DNA from: Linyphia triangularis | Lineage: Eukaryota; Arthropoda; Arachnida; Araneae; Linyphiidae | Assembly (NCBI GenBank): GCA_963978545.1 | Contig: OZ021723.1 | Span: 5,648,273-5,712,272, forward strand | Direction: 5' to 3' | Length of the DNA stretch: 64,000 nt | Shown: piece after piece, positions 1-12,709 of the stretch | Layout: each line of letters opens with the position of its first letter | How positions within the stretch are numbered: position 1 is the first letter of the stretch | Notes under the pieces: model-generated | What the model was told of the DNA's origin: nothing | The model's database searches: none | The model's input: only the letters and a program-made list of their open reading frames with translations | Program-made: the position numbers and the translations under genes

Positions 1-37
1 TTCAAAATTATAGTCGACTCATTCTTTTTTAAATGAG

Positions 38-57
38 ATAATAATAATAATAATAAT

Positions 58-114
<57 letters not shown>
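38..114. repeat. (AAT)n microsatellite
   Basis: About 25 near-perfect AAT/ATA triplets with one TTA interruption near position 60. A simple-sequence tract with no coding content. Confidence 0.95.
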
Positions 115-1614
115 GTATTAGTTCATTATCTATACACGAACCATGATACACTATAATAAGCTCTAATCAAGTAATTTTTCAAAATTAGTTCAAATTAATC
201 GACATACGATCGATTTTAAATCAACAAAATTAATCGATTTTAAATATAAATTAATAAGTAGGAAAACTTGTCACTAAGATTCATTTTATCTTGACAGTAT
301 GAAACGAACGACTACTTAAAAAAATCGATATCGATTCTCGGACATTTTGCCATGTTACATAAATTTGATTATAAGTTAATTTTTCAAAAAGTGGCAGGTA
401 ATCATTTTCTCTTTCGTCACAAACCATTTATTATTATACGAGTTTTTTTTTAAAAAAACCATTAAGTACTTGAGGTATCAATGATTCCTATGACAGCGAC
501 CGCTAATACTAATAAATTTCAAAAGTAAAATTAAGAATTACGTTGTACTTATGCAATATTTTTAGTTAAGATATGAACTGGTAAGACAAAAAAAGAATAA
601 TCTGATGTGGTGAAAATCAAATTATTTTCATATTTAGAGCTTTTTTTTTTTATCAAACAATATTATAGTCGAATTGTTTCCTTTTTAAATCAATAGAGAA
701 TAGAAATGTTTTGAAAAAAGTAACTGAGAATGAAGAATACGTTGTTAAAAACTTGAGAACTTGAGAAATATAGTGAGTGATACTTTAAAGGAATTCATTA
801 ACTTAGGGAAGAAAAAAAAAAAAAAAAAAAAAAAGGGGGGAAGGGGGGGGGGGAGGGGGGGGGGGGAAAGGAAAAAAAATGCAGTACATTGTTCCCTACA
901 GAAAACGTAAAATTCCTATTTGTCATTTCAAGAGAAGTTTTTCTATCTTAGTAAAGTATTTTACTTCACCGCATAAGTGAACAAAGAGGTCAAGAGTTTT
1001 ACAAAGAGTGAACCCTTAAGTCTTGCTACACTAAGAAAGAAATGTGATTCAAAGTAGGAGTCTTTTTCCGAAAACCTTTCGTTTTTATTCCAGAAGTAAG
1101 AAAACAGTAAAAAGAAAAGCATTGGGAAGTATTTTTATATGCTTAATGTAAAATATAATTAATAATTCAGGAAAATAAATGTCGTTTAATATATTTTGAA
1201 AAATAAAATCGTACATCAAAAGAAAAATACGTTTAAAAAATATCAAACTTAAAATCAAAAGAATATTCTTTAAAACGCTATCAAAAGTTAAATGTTTGTG
1301 TAAGAGATATTGTTGGTGAAATCGGGATGGCTGGAATTATTTTAAATGTTTATTTTTATCTGCTTTTGCTTACTTACTTTTATTTTAAATGCTTTCAACA
1401 GAGCATTATAAATAAAAAATTCAACTTGAAGTGTTAATAAATTAAAGGCAATTTAAATGACCATGTGCAATTTCATTTATTAAATATTAAACATTAATTA
1501 GGTATAAAATCCTATGATATAAATAAATTAGCATGTTTGGAAAGAAGAGACAAAAATGTTTTCTGCCAATCGTTTTATAAGATGCAATTGCACATAAAAA
1601 TTGGTAATGTATGT
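115..1614. other. AT-rich stretch without recognised genes
   Basis: Noncoding AT-rich sequence. The only landmark is a homopolymer pair at about 812-868, a long A run followed by interrupted G runs, which is likely to vary in length and to be hard to assemble. I see no exon, RNA gene or transposon terminus here. Confidence 0.6.
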
Positions 1615-1793
1615 ACACTTAAACCTAGTTAACGCGAAATCGCTAAACAAGAAATCCCGTTTAACATGAAGTAAAAGCAGTTCTCCGTACTTTCTTAAAA
1701 CTTAACGTTAATTTATTCGTTTAACACGAAATTCGGTTAAGGCGAACAATTTCGGCGGCCCCATCGACTTCGCCTTAACAGGGTATGACTGTA
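1615..1793. mobile_element. Pogo/Tigger-like terminal-repeat remnant (MITE)
   Basis: About 180 bp bounded by imperfect inverted termini. The left reads ACACTTAAACCTAGTTAACG; the right end, reverse-complemented, reads ACAGTCATACCCTGTTAAGG. The interior repeats the words TTTAACRCGAA and TTAAGGCGAA. Such CAGTNNNACCTCGNTTAACG-like ends are known from pogo/Tigger members of the Tc1/mariner superfamily. There is no transposase. The family assignment is inferred from the termini only. Confidence 0.45.
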
Positions 1794-2860
1794 AAAGATT
1801 TACATTTAAAACTTTGTTTTCATGGGTTGATTTTTTTTTAAGATTGAATTATCTAACCACAAACCTGTATTTCATTTTCCCTTCTAAAAGTATTTCCTTG
1901 TGACGTCATCATATTAAAAGTTATAACATATATCCATATATCACTCAATGCAGTGTTTCTCCTTAATTGGCTCATAAATAGTATTATTATTATGAATAAA
2001 CTTGTAGTGTTATTTATGTGCAAATTTTTCAGAAATTACTTCATGAATGAGATATATTTCTTATCAATTTATCTATAAACTTTTTTTGTATTTATAGACA
2101 AAATTAGTTTTCAAAATACAATTTTTAATGAATGGATAAGACAGAAATTCGAAGAAATCTCTAAATACTGTGAAAGTGCTTGAAGAATATTAATTAAACT
2201 GGTATAATGATAAATAATAAAGGTTGGAAATTCATTATTGTAATAATTTATCAGTAAAAATATTAGTTTTGATTAAATGATGATATTCAATGATATTGTT
2301 TGTGAAAGTTATTATATTCAAAATATCGATGATTTAGGGAATATAAAGATTTCTTTTTTTTTTTCGTTGTGTTATTTATGCTTAATATTTGTTATAATAA
2401 TGTTTTCTAAAAAAATGCATTCAGGCAATTTTTAATGGGTAAAAAATATTTAAAACATTTTAATGCAATAATAGAAGAGAATGATATTTGAACAAATTAA
2501 AACACATACTTAATTTTTTTCTGTATTTAAAATATAATTTTACAAGCTATAAATTTTTTTTTATCACGTTATTTACGTTAAAATTTGTAATTTAAATTGC
2601 GTGAATAAGTCAATGCGTTCAATAAGTAGTGTTAACTAGGAATTCATAATTTTTAACTAAACTGTATACGAAGTTTACAAACCAAGCGCGAAATTTTACA
2701 CACACAGTGATTAATAATAACAATCACATTCCTTACAAATGTTATAAAATTTTCCTACTATCCTATCTTAGAAGTTCATACAATAATTATTTCTATCCGC
2801 TCTTCTGCCTCAAATATTCAACCTACATTTGTTATTGTGAAGTAGTTCATTTGCTATTGT
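1794..2860. other. AT-rich stretch, nothing recognised
   Basis: Very AT-rich sequence with many short T and A runs. No terminal repeats, tRNA-like boxes or coding frames of note. Confidence 0.6.
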
Positions 2861-5475
2861 AAATTTTATAACTGCATCCACTTGTTTATCATGATCAAAA
2901 TAAAGTAGCGAATTCAGAACAAAATAAATTAACAAATCATTAACAAATTCTGAACAAAATAAAGTAACAAATTCAGAACAAATTAAAGTAACAAATTCTG
3001 AACAAAATAAAGTAACAAATTCAGAACAAAATAAATAAACAAATTCGGAACAAAATAAATTAACAGATTCAAAACAAAATAAAGTGATGAATTCAGAACA
3101 AAATAAAGTAACGACATAACCATCGCAATCTAAAACTAAGACTAAAATATCGCATTTCTTTCCATCATTAGCTGATTTTACATCATTTCGAAAGTCTATT
3201 CTTCGAGTCATTTAAAAGAACCCCAATCATGAGATTACAGCGAAACGAATTATACCTCACAATACATTGATTTCGAATTCCCATTTTTCTTAGCAAAGCA
3301 CTTTACTTTAGCACAACAAAAACACACAATTATATAACTGCCTCCACTTGTCTATCATGATCAAAATAAAATAACGAATTCAGAACAAAATAAAGTAACA
3401 AAAACAGAACAAAATAAATTGACATATTATTAACCAATTCTGAACAAAATAAAGTAACAAATTCAGAACAAAATAAATAAACAAATTCGGAACAAAATAA
3501 ATTAACAGATTCAGAACAAAATAAAGTAACGACATAACCATCGCAATCTAAAACTAAGACTACAATATCGCATTTCTTTCCATCATTAGCTGATTTTACA
3601 TCATTTCGAAAGTCTATTCTTCGAGTCATTTAAAAGAACCCCAATCATGAGATTACAGCGAAACGAATTATACCTCACAATACATTGATTTTCGAATCCC
3701 CGATTTTCTTAGCAAAGCACTTTACTTTAGCACAACAAAAATACACAATTATATAACTGCCTCCACTTGTCTATCATGATCAAAATAAAATAACGAATTC
3801 AGAACAAAATAAAGTAACAAAAACAGAACAAAATAAATTGACATATTATTAACCAATTCTGAACAAAATAAATAAACAAATTCGGAACAAAATAAATTAA
3901 CAGATTCAGAACAAAATAAAGAAATAAATTCAGAACAAAATAAAGTAACGACATAACCATCGCAATCTAAAACTAAGACTACAATATCGCATTTCTTTCC
4001 ATCATTAGCTGATTTTACATCATTTCGAAAGTCTATTCTTCGAGTCATTTAAAAGAACCCCAATCATGAGATTACAGCGAAACGAATTATACCTCACAAT
4101 ACATTGATTTCCGAATCCCCGATTTTCTTAGCAAAGCACTTTACTTTAGCACAACAAAAACGCACAATTATATAACTGCCTCCACTTGTCTATCATGATC
4201 AAAATAAAATAACGAATTCAGAACAAAATAAAGTAACAAAAACAGAACAAAATAAATTGACATATTATTAACCAATTCTGAACAAAATAAATAAACAAAT
4301 TCGGAACAAAATAAATTAACAGATTCAGAACAAAATAAAGAAATAAATTCAGAACAAAATAAAGTAACGACATAACCATCGCAATCTAAAACTAAGACTA
4401 CAATATCGCATTTCTTTCCATCATTAGCTGATTTTACATCATTTCGAAAGTCTATTCTTCGAGTCATTTAAAAGAACCCCAATCATGAGATTACAGCGAA
4501 ACGAATTATACCTCACAATACATTGATTTCCGAATCCCCGATTTTCTTAGCAAAGCACTTTACTTTAGCACAACAAAAACGCACAATTATATAACTGCCT
4601 CCACTTGTCTATCATGATCAAAATAAAATAACGAATTCAGAACAAAATAAAGTAACAAAAATAGAACAAAATAAATTGACATATTATTAACCAATTCTGA
4701 ACAAAATAAAGTAACAAATTCAGAACAAAATAAATAAACAAATTCGGAACAAAATAAATTAACAGATTCAGAACAAAATAAAGTGATGAATTCAGAACAA
4801 AATAAAGTAACGACATAACCATTGCAATCTAAAACTAAGACTACAATATCGCATTTCTTTCCATCATTAGCTGATTTTACATCATTTCGAAAGTCTATTC
4901 TTCGAGTCATTTAAAAGAACCCCAATCATGAGATTACAGCGAAACGAATTATACCTCACAATACATTGATTTCCGAATCCCCGATTTTCTTAGCAAAGCA
5001 CTTTACTTTAGCACAACAAAAACACACAATTATATAACTGCCTCCACTTGTCTATCATGATCAAAATAAAATAACGAATTCAGAACAAAATAAAGTAACA
5101 AAAACAGAACAAAATAAATTGACATATTATTAACCAATTCTGAACAAAATAAAGTAACAAATTCAGAACAAAATAAATAAACAAATTCGGAACAAAATAA
5201 ATTAACAGATTCAGAACAAAATAAAGTGATGAATTCAGAACAAAATAAAGTAACGACATAACCATCGCAATCTAAAACTAAGACCACAATATCACATTAC
5301 TTTCCTTCATTAGCCGATTTTACATCATTTCGAAAGTCTATTCTTCGAGTCATTTAAAAGAACCCCAATCATGAGATTACAGCGAAACGAATTATACCTC
5401 ACAATACATTGATTTCCGAATCCCCAATTTTTCTTAGCAAAGCACTTTACTTTAGCACAACAATAACACAAAATT
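2861..5475. repeat. Tandem array of ~419/443-bp units with internal ~24-bp minirepeats
   Basis: Six head-to-tail units. Five junctions are marked by the word TATAACTGCCTCCACTTG near 3338, 3757, 4176, 4596 and 5038, and the first unit begins at about 2861. Inside each unit lie several copies of a ~22-24-bp minirepeat built on ACAAATTCAGAACAAAATAA. Units differ by whole minirepeats (419 versus 443 bp), so slippage acts at two scales. On the minus strand each unit keeps an open frame starting MTRRIDFRNDVKSAND and continuing into LFCSEF repeats. I read this frame as a by-product of duplication, because the minirepeat is a multiple of three and nothing resembles a known protein. Confidence 0.9.
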
Positions 5476-5850
5476 AAATTAAGTTTCCCGTTAGTGAATT
5501 CCGAAGCGATTCCCTTGTCCAATGCAATTTTAAAACATGCCTTTAATGATAGCAGAAGAAAAATAGTGTACCCGGAAGGAATTCTTAAAACCCGTTACCC
5601 AGAAACAGGGCAGGCACGAAATTCGTGATTAAAATGCAAGTTTTATTCTTTAATGGAAGTAAAAGTGGGCGAAGGAACGAACACGAACTTTCAGATATTT
5701 AAGATCCATTAGAAGAACAAGAATTGAAAGTGAAATGGGATCCCACGGTTCCGCATTTTCAGATTCCTTTTCAATTTGTTTTAGTTCTGCTTAGCCATTG
5801 TTTGCGAATTCTACTTGGAGATGCATAAAGAGATTGATGCAAAGGAAACA
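5476..5850. other. Unique spacer between two tandem arrays
   Basis: About 375 bp of less AT-rich, apparently single-copy sequence between the 419-bp and 147-bp arrays. It has no long frame and no terminal repeats. Confidence 0.5.
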
Positions 5851-6437
5851 GACGCTTAACTTATTGTTTTAAGATCTAATTTATTAAGTTGTCTTTTTAA
5901 AGTGCTGTTTTTAATTTCAAAATGTAGAACGCAATTTGCAAAGTGCTAACGATAATTGCAAACGAAATTTTTTACAAAACGTCAATGTTTTAGTACAGAC
6001 GCATAACTTATTGTTTTAAGATCTAATTTAATAAGTTGTCTTTTTAAAGTGCTGTTTTTAATTTCAAAATGTAGAACGCAATTTGCATAGTGCTAACGAT
6101 AATTGCAAACGAAAAGTTTTACAAAACGTCAATGTTTTAGTACAGACGCATAACTTATTGTTTTAAGATCTAATTTATTAAGTTGTCTTTTTAAAATGCT
6201 GTTTTTAATTTCAAAATGTAGAACGCAATTTGCATAGTGCTAACGATAATTGCAAACGAAAAGTTTTACAAAACGTCAATGTTTTAGTACAGAAGCATAA
6301 CTTATTGTTTTAAGATCTAATTTAATAAGTTGTCTTTTTAAAGTGCTGTTTTTAATTTCAAAATGTAGAACGCAATTTGCATAGTGCTAACGATAATTGC
6401 AAACGAAAAGTTTTACAAAACGTCAATGTTTTAGTAA
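5851..6437. repeat. Tandem array, four 147-bp units
   Basis: Unit starts (GACGC or GAAGC before TTAACTTATTG/ATAACTTATTG) fall at 5851, 5998, 6145 and 6292, exactly 147 bp apart. Copies differ at only a few positions, for example TTTATTAAG against TTTAATAAG, and AAATTTTTT against AAAGTTTTA. The array stops about 18 bp before the TA target of the next foldback element. Confidence 0.93.
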
Positions 6438-6455
6438 ACCATTTTGTTTCTAATA

Positions 6456-7115
6456 GACTGAGAGGCGACTGCAATTTTTGGACCCCATCGAACATCCTTC
6501 TGAATTTTTTATAGAAATTAGAGAAAAGTGAGTAGATTACGAATCCACTGGTCTACCGTGGTAAAAATGGCCGAAACTGGTCAAAAATCGACTTTTAATA
6601 AGTTGAACTAAATCCAATTGCCAAATGCGCCATAACTTGCCAAATGATGAGCATTTTTTTTTTTATTTGGTAACCCTCCTCTTTAATTTTCAATTAAGAA
6701 GGTTGCAGATGATTCAGATATCTGGCGACGGTCTACTTGCATCTATTAAAAGGGAGCCAAGTTGGCAAAAAATATTACATCACTTATTACGTAACTGATG
6801 TTGCCAATTCGGCTTACTTTTAAAAGATGTAAGTTTTCAGAGCCAAAGATCAGAAATCGTTTGCGCTTTTTCTCATTGAAAATCAAAATGAAGTGGGTTG
6901 CCAGACGAATAAGTTTGTTCTCTTTTTGGCAAGTTATGACATATTTGGCAATCGGATTTTAGTTCAACTCAATCCAAGTCGATTATTGATCAGTTTCGGC
7001 CATTTTTTGCCACGGCAGACCAGTGGATTCCTAACCTACTCACTTTTCTCCAATTTCTATAAAAAATTCAGAATGATGTTCGATGGGGTCCAAAAATAGC
7101 AGTCGCCTCTCGGAC
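6456..7115. mobile_element. Foldback MITE, ~660-bp family, copy 1
   Basis: First of eleven copies of a long inverted-repeat element. One end reads GACTGAGAGGCGACTGCAA and the other, on the opposite strand, reads GTCCGAGAGGCGACTGCAA. The two halves are imperfect reverse complements along nearly their whole length and meet in a centre holding TTACGTAA/TGACGTAA-like words. TA dinucleotides at 6454-6455 and 7116-7117 fit a TA target-site duplication as in Tc1/mariner elements. There is no transposase, so it is non-autonomous. Confidence 0.9.
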
Positions 7116-7117
7116 TA

Positions 7118-8169
7118 TAAGTATAAATGTAAGTACTTTCAATAAGAATACTTGAGGGCTCCAATCCTTGCTCGCTAACAAGCACAAAATAATAATAATA
7201 ATAAAAAAAAAAGTAATTAAAATATAAAAAATCTTCTTTGAGGCTTTGTAAATCATTTTGTTATGGACTCATTTAAAAAATTTAAGTTAAATCCCTGCTT
7301 TTTAAGAAAGTGCAAACGGGAGGGGGTTGGGTTGACAATATTAGTCGCAAAATGTGCTCCATAGAAATTGCATTACGGAGAGACAAATTTTGAAAGTTAA
7401 TTAAAAAATGAATTAAACTTTTGAAATTCCGACCTTGAGGTCTATTACTATGAAAATTTAAGCATAAGCTCCAGTCTACTAACGTATATTGGAACTTAAG
7501 TTGAAAGTTTCAGAGCTGTACGTGAAGTGGAAAGTACCTTAAACTGAAAAAAAAAAAAAAAAAAAAAAATCCTTGCTTTTTTTTTTTTAAATATAGAGGA
7601 ATTTCTTTTTGTTTTTGACAAGTTGTTTTTATGGATTGGTTGAATTAGTCAGAAAAGAGTTTGCAATTATTCGCATTCGAATAAGAAAATCAAAAGTTAT
7701 CCTATGTTTGATTTAGTGGTTAATGTTATTTTGCATGTACTTGAATTTTACATAAAAAACTGTCATGTACAATGAACAGATGACACAATACTTAATTTAA
7801 ACTTGACCTGTTAGTACTTAACACTTGTTTGTATTTTGAGCTATTTCGTAAGTTTTGGCAAAGCCAAAAGTTAAAATTTATTATTTTGATCATTGTGTTT
7901 CGTTATTTAAGGTAAATTATTGTGCATTTTTGTACAGCACAATATAGCTCATGATTGGCCATTTCTCGCAGATGTCGATTTCCATTTTATTTTTCATGTT
8001 CAAAAGGCTTTTATACTTTTCTTTATCCTTACATTTTTTATAATTACTCCAAAGAATTTCAATTTTCGAAATTAATTTTAATGCATTATAATAGCAAAAA
8101 TGTGTTAGTCGTAAGTTTTGTTTATTTTTATAATGTAAGAGAAATCGCCTTTTTTTTATAAGAATAAAG
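7118..8169. other. AT-rich intergenic stretch
   Basis: Contains a poly-A tract at about 7545-7570 and many T runs. No transposon ends or convincing exon are visible. Confidence 0.55.
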
Positions 8170-8182
8170 ACATAAAACTATT

Positions 8183-8361
8183 GGTTGGTTGTATTCAGAT
8201 TATCTGGCGCCGTCAGCAACACGAGGGCTATAATGCGCCGAAACTTTCGTCATTAGACAAGCCAACATACATTTACAAACACCCATGCCTAACACGGGAC
8301 TCGAACCCGCAACCTCGCGGTCTAGAAGCCAGCACGCTAACCACTACACCGTTTGGTCGGC
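8183..8361 (-). mobile_element. tRNA-derived SINE, family A, full length
   Basis: On the minus strand the element starts GCCGACCAAACGG, has a tRNA-like A box (TAGTGGTTAGCGTGC) and B box (GGTTCGAGTCC) as in RNA polymerase III promoters, then a ~100-bp body, and ends in a CCAA-type tail. The direct repeat ACATAAAACTATT at 8170-8182 and 8362-8374 is a perfect 13-bp target-site duplication. That shows LINE-machinery retrotransposition of an RNA copy. Confidence 0.95.
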
Positions 8362-8374
8362 ACATAAAACTATT

Positions 8375-9352
8375 AAAATGAATGATAGAGAACAAAGGAA
8401 CGAATTTAGTTCGTCTTAAAGTAATTTCAAAAGGATAACTTTTAAGTGATTTTTTTGAAATGATAACCGATACATTAATCTGCGGGAACGACTCGCCAAT
8501 TTCGAAAAACAATAAAGTAACAGTGCGACGGCTCTTCAAATGAAAGATCACCAAAATTGTCAAGGAAAAAGAGAAAAAAAAAATCGTCTAAAGTAAAATT
8601 AAGGGTAACTAAGAAAAATACCAGACTGACATCAAAAGACCGCTACTATTTAAGAAAAATCATCCGCCGTCAAGCTTAAAGAAAATTCATTCTCACTGAG
8701 GCATGACGAAGGTAAGAAAAGCAGGTAGGCAAAAGAAAAAAGGTAGTCGAAATTTGACACATTAGCTGGGGCCTCATTTGATGGGGGGGGGGGAGGGGTT
8801 TTAATGACAGCTACCGTGGGGCCCAGCACCTGTTGTTTCCGTTCGGATTGCCTTACTTTTTTCCTTCGTTATTTTGGTGTTTGCTTTGAAAAATACCACC
8901 CCACTTGTAGCCTTGCCCCAGGGAAAGCGGAAAATAGGCAATAAAGTATAGGCCTTCTTAAAAGTAATAAATTGTTGTGTTTGTATACGTTGGGGGAATT
9001 TCTGAGTAGTTATGTTTAAAGAGCAGTGAAATAAAATAACTGTATAAAAAACAACATGCCTTTGTAATTGTATATCTTATTAAAAAAAATACTGTCAAAA
9101 ATTAAGATTTTGTATTTTTTTGCAGAAAATACTACAAATTAATGACAATTCCGATGAAAAAGGATAACTATGTTAATTTTGTAATCGTTAAATACATTAC
9201 ATTATATATTTTATTATAATGCTGAACCTATGCTATTTTGTTATAATGTTCTTGGATTCTTACTATTTTAAAGGTTCCTTGAAAATTCAAGTTTGTGCAA
9301 ATTCTGACTTTTGATTACCATAAACCATTAAATGCTATTCAAACTCTTCTGG

Positions 9353-9383
<31 letters not shown>

Positions 9384-9716
9384 CGAGGGAAAGGGGGAGG
9401 GGGTTGGGGGGGGGGGGGCATTAAAAATTAAAAAATTAAATTAATTTGATCCAATAAGGTAGGTGAAATTTTTTCTTAAATCGACCTCAATCTCAAAAGT
9501 GTTTTAACTTGTCATTATTAGAAAAATATAACCCTGTAAAGGTTTAAATCAAACGAGCATAATTTAGTAATCACGTTAATATTATACTCACATTACATTA
9601 TTTTTTTACTTAATATCTGGAGTGGTTTTAAAATGTAATTTCATTTCTTACAAATAAGAAACCATCATCTAATTTATGTTTTACTTTATAGAGAATTATT
9701 AGTGGCAGACCTATTG
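8375..9716. other. Intergenic stretch with A and G homopolymers
   Basis: Mostly unique sequence. G runs occur at about 8780-8798, and an A tract followed by G runs at about 9352-9418. The part at 8760-8950 is less AT-rich, but I see no frame or splice pattern I can defend. Confidence 0.5.
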
Positions 9717-10668
9717 GTCAAAGAGGCTACTACAATGCATTCCATCGATCATTCCGATTTTTTTTAATACAGAATGTGGAGAAAAGTGAGTATATCACGA
9801 ATCCATTGGTCAGCCGTTGCAAAAATGGCCGAAACTGGTCAAAAATCAACTTTGTATGAGTTGAACTAAATCTGATTGCCAAATATGCCTTAACTTACCA
9901 AATAATGAGAATTCTTTTTTATTTGGTAACCATTCGCTCTTTATTTTTCAATTAAGAAGGTTGCAGACGATTCAGATACCTGGTAACGGCTCACTTGCAT
10001 CTTTTAAAAGTGAGCCAAGTTGACTATAAATATTACGTCACTGATGACGTAACTGATATCGCCAAATTGGCTTATTTTTGAAATATTTTCGAGCCAGAGA
10101 TCAGTAATCGTCTGCGTGACTTCCTAATTGAAAATTAAAAAACGGTGGGTTACCCATAGACTTATTATTATCGATAGACTGCGCGTTCCCACTTCAATCA
10201 TACAACGAGAATGAAACCACAATGAATCACAAAATTCGTCTATCAGTCACGTGGTTTTTAATTTGGCTACGTCGTAAAATTAATCCTTTATCTAATAATC
10301 TTATTATCCTTTATCGCCTGCGTGAGGAGAAACCCTCTAAATCTGCAACCCTGCTCCCAAAAAGTCCCTACTCATGTGATTCATTTTGGTTTCATTCTCG
10401 TTGTAAACTTGAAGTGGGAACGCGCAGTCTATTGATAATAATGTCTATGGGGTTACCAGACGAAAAAAGTGTTAACTTTTTAGTAAGTGATGACATATTT
10501 GGCAATCAAATTTAGTTAAACTCATTCAAAGTCGATTTTTGACCAGTTTCGACCATTTTTATCACAGCAGACCAGTGAATTTGTATAATCTACTCACTTT
10601 TCTCCACGTTCTATAAAAAATTCAGAATGATGTTCGATGGGGTACTTAAACTTGTAGCCGCCTCTCAG
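9717..10668. mobile_element. Foldback MITE, ~660-bp family, copy 2, interrupted
   Basis: A diverged copy whose left end is decayed (GTCAAAGAGGCTACTAC in place of the consensus). It is split by a 295-bp hAT-type element at 10155-10449. If the insertion and one 8-bp duplication are ignored, the flanks join into the family's usual context around the word GTGGGTTACCAGACG. The right end abuts copy 3 within about 8 bp, so two family members sit side by side. Confidence 0.88.
10155..10449. mobile_element. hAT-type MITE nested in a foldback element
   Basis: A 295-bp element with termini CATAGAC...GTCTATG and longer imperfect inverted repeats, including AATAGACTGCGCGTTCCC and a GAGAATGAAACCA word on each arm. 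It is flanked by the perfect 8-bp direct repeat GGGTTACC at 10147-10154 and 10450-10457. Eight-bp duplication and CA...TG ends are typical of the hAT superfamily. No transposase is encoded. Uninterrupted foldback copies elsewhere in the window serve as the empty site. Confidence 0.88.
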
Positions 10669-10676
10669 TATATATA

Positions 10677-11339
10677 GTCCGAGAGGCGACTGCAATTTTT
10701 GGACCTCATCGAACATCATTCTGAATTTTTTATAGAATGTGGAGAAAAGTGAGTAGATTATACAAATTCACTGGTCTGCCGTGACAAAAATGGTCGAAAC
10801 TGGTCAAAAATCGACTTTGAATGAGTTTAACTAAAATCCGATTGCCAAATATGTCATAACTTGCCAAAAAGAGAACAACCTTTTTCGTCTGGCAACCCAC
10901 TGTATTTTGATTTTCAATGAAAAAAAGTGCAAGCGATTTCTGATCTTTGGCTCGGCAAAACTTGTATCTTTTAAAAGTAAGCCAAATTGGCGACATCAGT
11001 TACGTCATCAGTGACGTAATGTTTATTGCCAACTTGGCTCCCTTTTAATAGATGCAAGTAGAATGTCGCCAGATATCTGAATCGTCCGCAACCTTCTTAA
11101 TTGAAAATTAAAGAGTGAGGGTTACCAAATAAAAAAAAAATGCTCATTATTTGGCAAGTTATGGCTCATTTGGCAATTGGATTTAGTTCAACTTATTAAA
11201 TGTCGATTTTTGACCAGTTTCGGCCATTTTTGCCACGGCAGACCAGTGGATTCGTAATCTACTCACTTTTCTCTAATTTCTATTAAAAATTCAGAATGAT
11301 GTTCGATGGGGTACTGAAACTTGTAGTCGCCTCTCAGTC
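10677..11339. mobile_element. Foldback MITE, ~660-bp family, copy 3
   Basis: Complete copy, GTCCGAGAGG at the left and CTCTCAGTC at the right, with flanking TA on both sides. The centre near 11003-11020 holds TTACGTCA and TGACGTAA facing each other. It lies immediately next to copy 2. Confidence 0.92.
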
Positions 11340-11341
11340 TA

Positions 11342-12500
11342 TATCCTTGTATCAAAATGATTTGAGTCCGGAAGGGTTGTTTCAGGTTATTGACCATATG
11401 TTACAGATTACCAATGCAATTCCAAACCCTAAACAGTAACAACTCCCTAACGACTTAGAAATCGCTAGATATTTAAAAAAAAAAAAAAACTTCAAAAAAC
11501 CAACACCGGATACCCAAAGGATGCATTGTGTGGTTTTTGCGGTCAACCTTTAGCCTAAGGGAACAGGTAAGGGGTCAAGCAAGTCGCCAGAGAAAAGACG
11601 CCTTTTTTGAAGTTGACTTTCGTTTCGAAAAAAAAAAAAAGGGCAATTAGATCGATTTTGTACGGGAGCCGCTTTTTGATCATTTTATCATTAAAAGCGA
11701 AAGAAACTGCCTTCGGTAGTTGTTTGAGTCGTGCTTCTGAAATTTGATTGCGAGAGGAAGTGAACGTGAGCGAATGATTTGACATTAAAAGGTGTTAGAT
11801 AACGCGATTTTCTGTTTACATAATCTAATCAACTGTAACGGCTGTTTTGCCGTGGTTGTTCTAACGAATTATAACGATTTTGGATCATACCATACAATAA
11901 TAATTTTGTTATTGATAGAAAATGATAACCTTAATAAAATTCCCTCAAAAGTGTTTGATGAATGCACAAATGTTTGATGATTTATACTAATAATTAGTAA
12001 CTAGTAGTAATGTATAGTTACTTTCCACAATTAAATTTAGTGGAAAAATTTACTGGAATGAACTGATTTTTACTAATAATGAATTCACATTCTTCAAAAA
12101 GTTTTTAACTTGAAAGTAATGAAAAAGTTTATATAATTACTTTTTTTTTGAAAATAAAACATAAAAATCTTAAATGTTCATCGTCAATCATAAAATCAAA
12201 TAAAAAAAAATAAAAAAAAAAATAAAAAAAAAATCGGTTTATATATCTATTTATATAAAGAATAAGAGCGTCTTAATGGATTATGTTTTAGTAAGCTACA
12301 GTTTTATTCAGATTTTGATAAATTTCACACGTTTCGAAACAAGATAAAGATCACAGCCTACACGAAATTTCGAAAAACTCTCCCTTTCCCCCTTTTCCAA
12401 CCCTTAAGGGTTAGAAAAGGGCATCATAATATTTCTTATACTTGATACCCGAAACAAGTGGAAGCTAACTAGTTACATGAGATTTAGAAAATTCTCATTT
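11342..12500. other. Unique AT-rich stretch
   Basis: No gene recognised. Contains A-rich simple sequence at about 12199-12232. The short frames here lack codon or domain signals. Confidence 0.5.
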
Positions 12501-12513
12501 ACCTTTCCAACCC

Positions 12514-12691
12514 ACCTGATGGCTATAGGGTTAGCGCTCTAGCCTCGCATGCCAAAGGTGTCGAATTCAAATCCCGAGTTACCCATGAATGTTCGTCGTG
12601 GCTCGTAATTTATGTTAAGGTATAGGTCCCGACCTGGCTAGCTGTTATTGTTCCGAAGTATAGGTCTTTGAGCGCATAAACCAAACCATTC
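12514..12691 (+). mobile_element. tRNA-derived SINE, family B
   Basis: The plus strand begins CTGATGGCTATAGGGTTAGC (A-box-like) and carries a degenerate B box (ATTCAAATCCCG); its tail is CCAAACC-like. The 13-bp direct repeat ACCTTTCCAACCC at 12501-12513 and 12692-12704 is a perfect target-site duplication. Its head differs from family A, while the 3' tail is alike. Confidence 0.88.
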
Positions 12692-12709
12692 ACCTTTCCA
12701 ACCCTCAAA

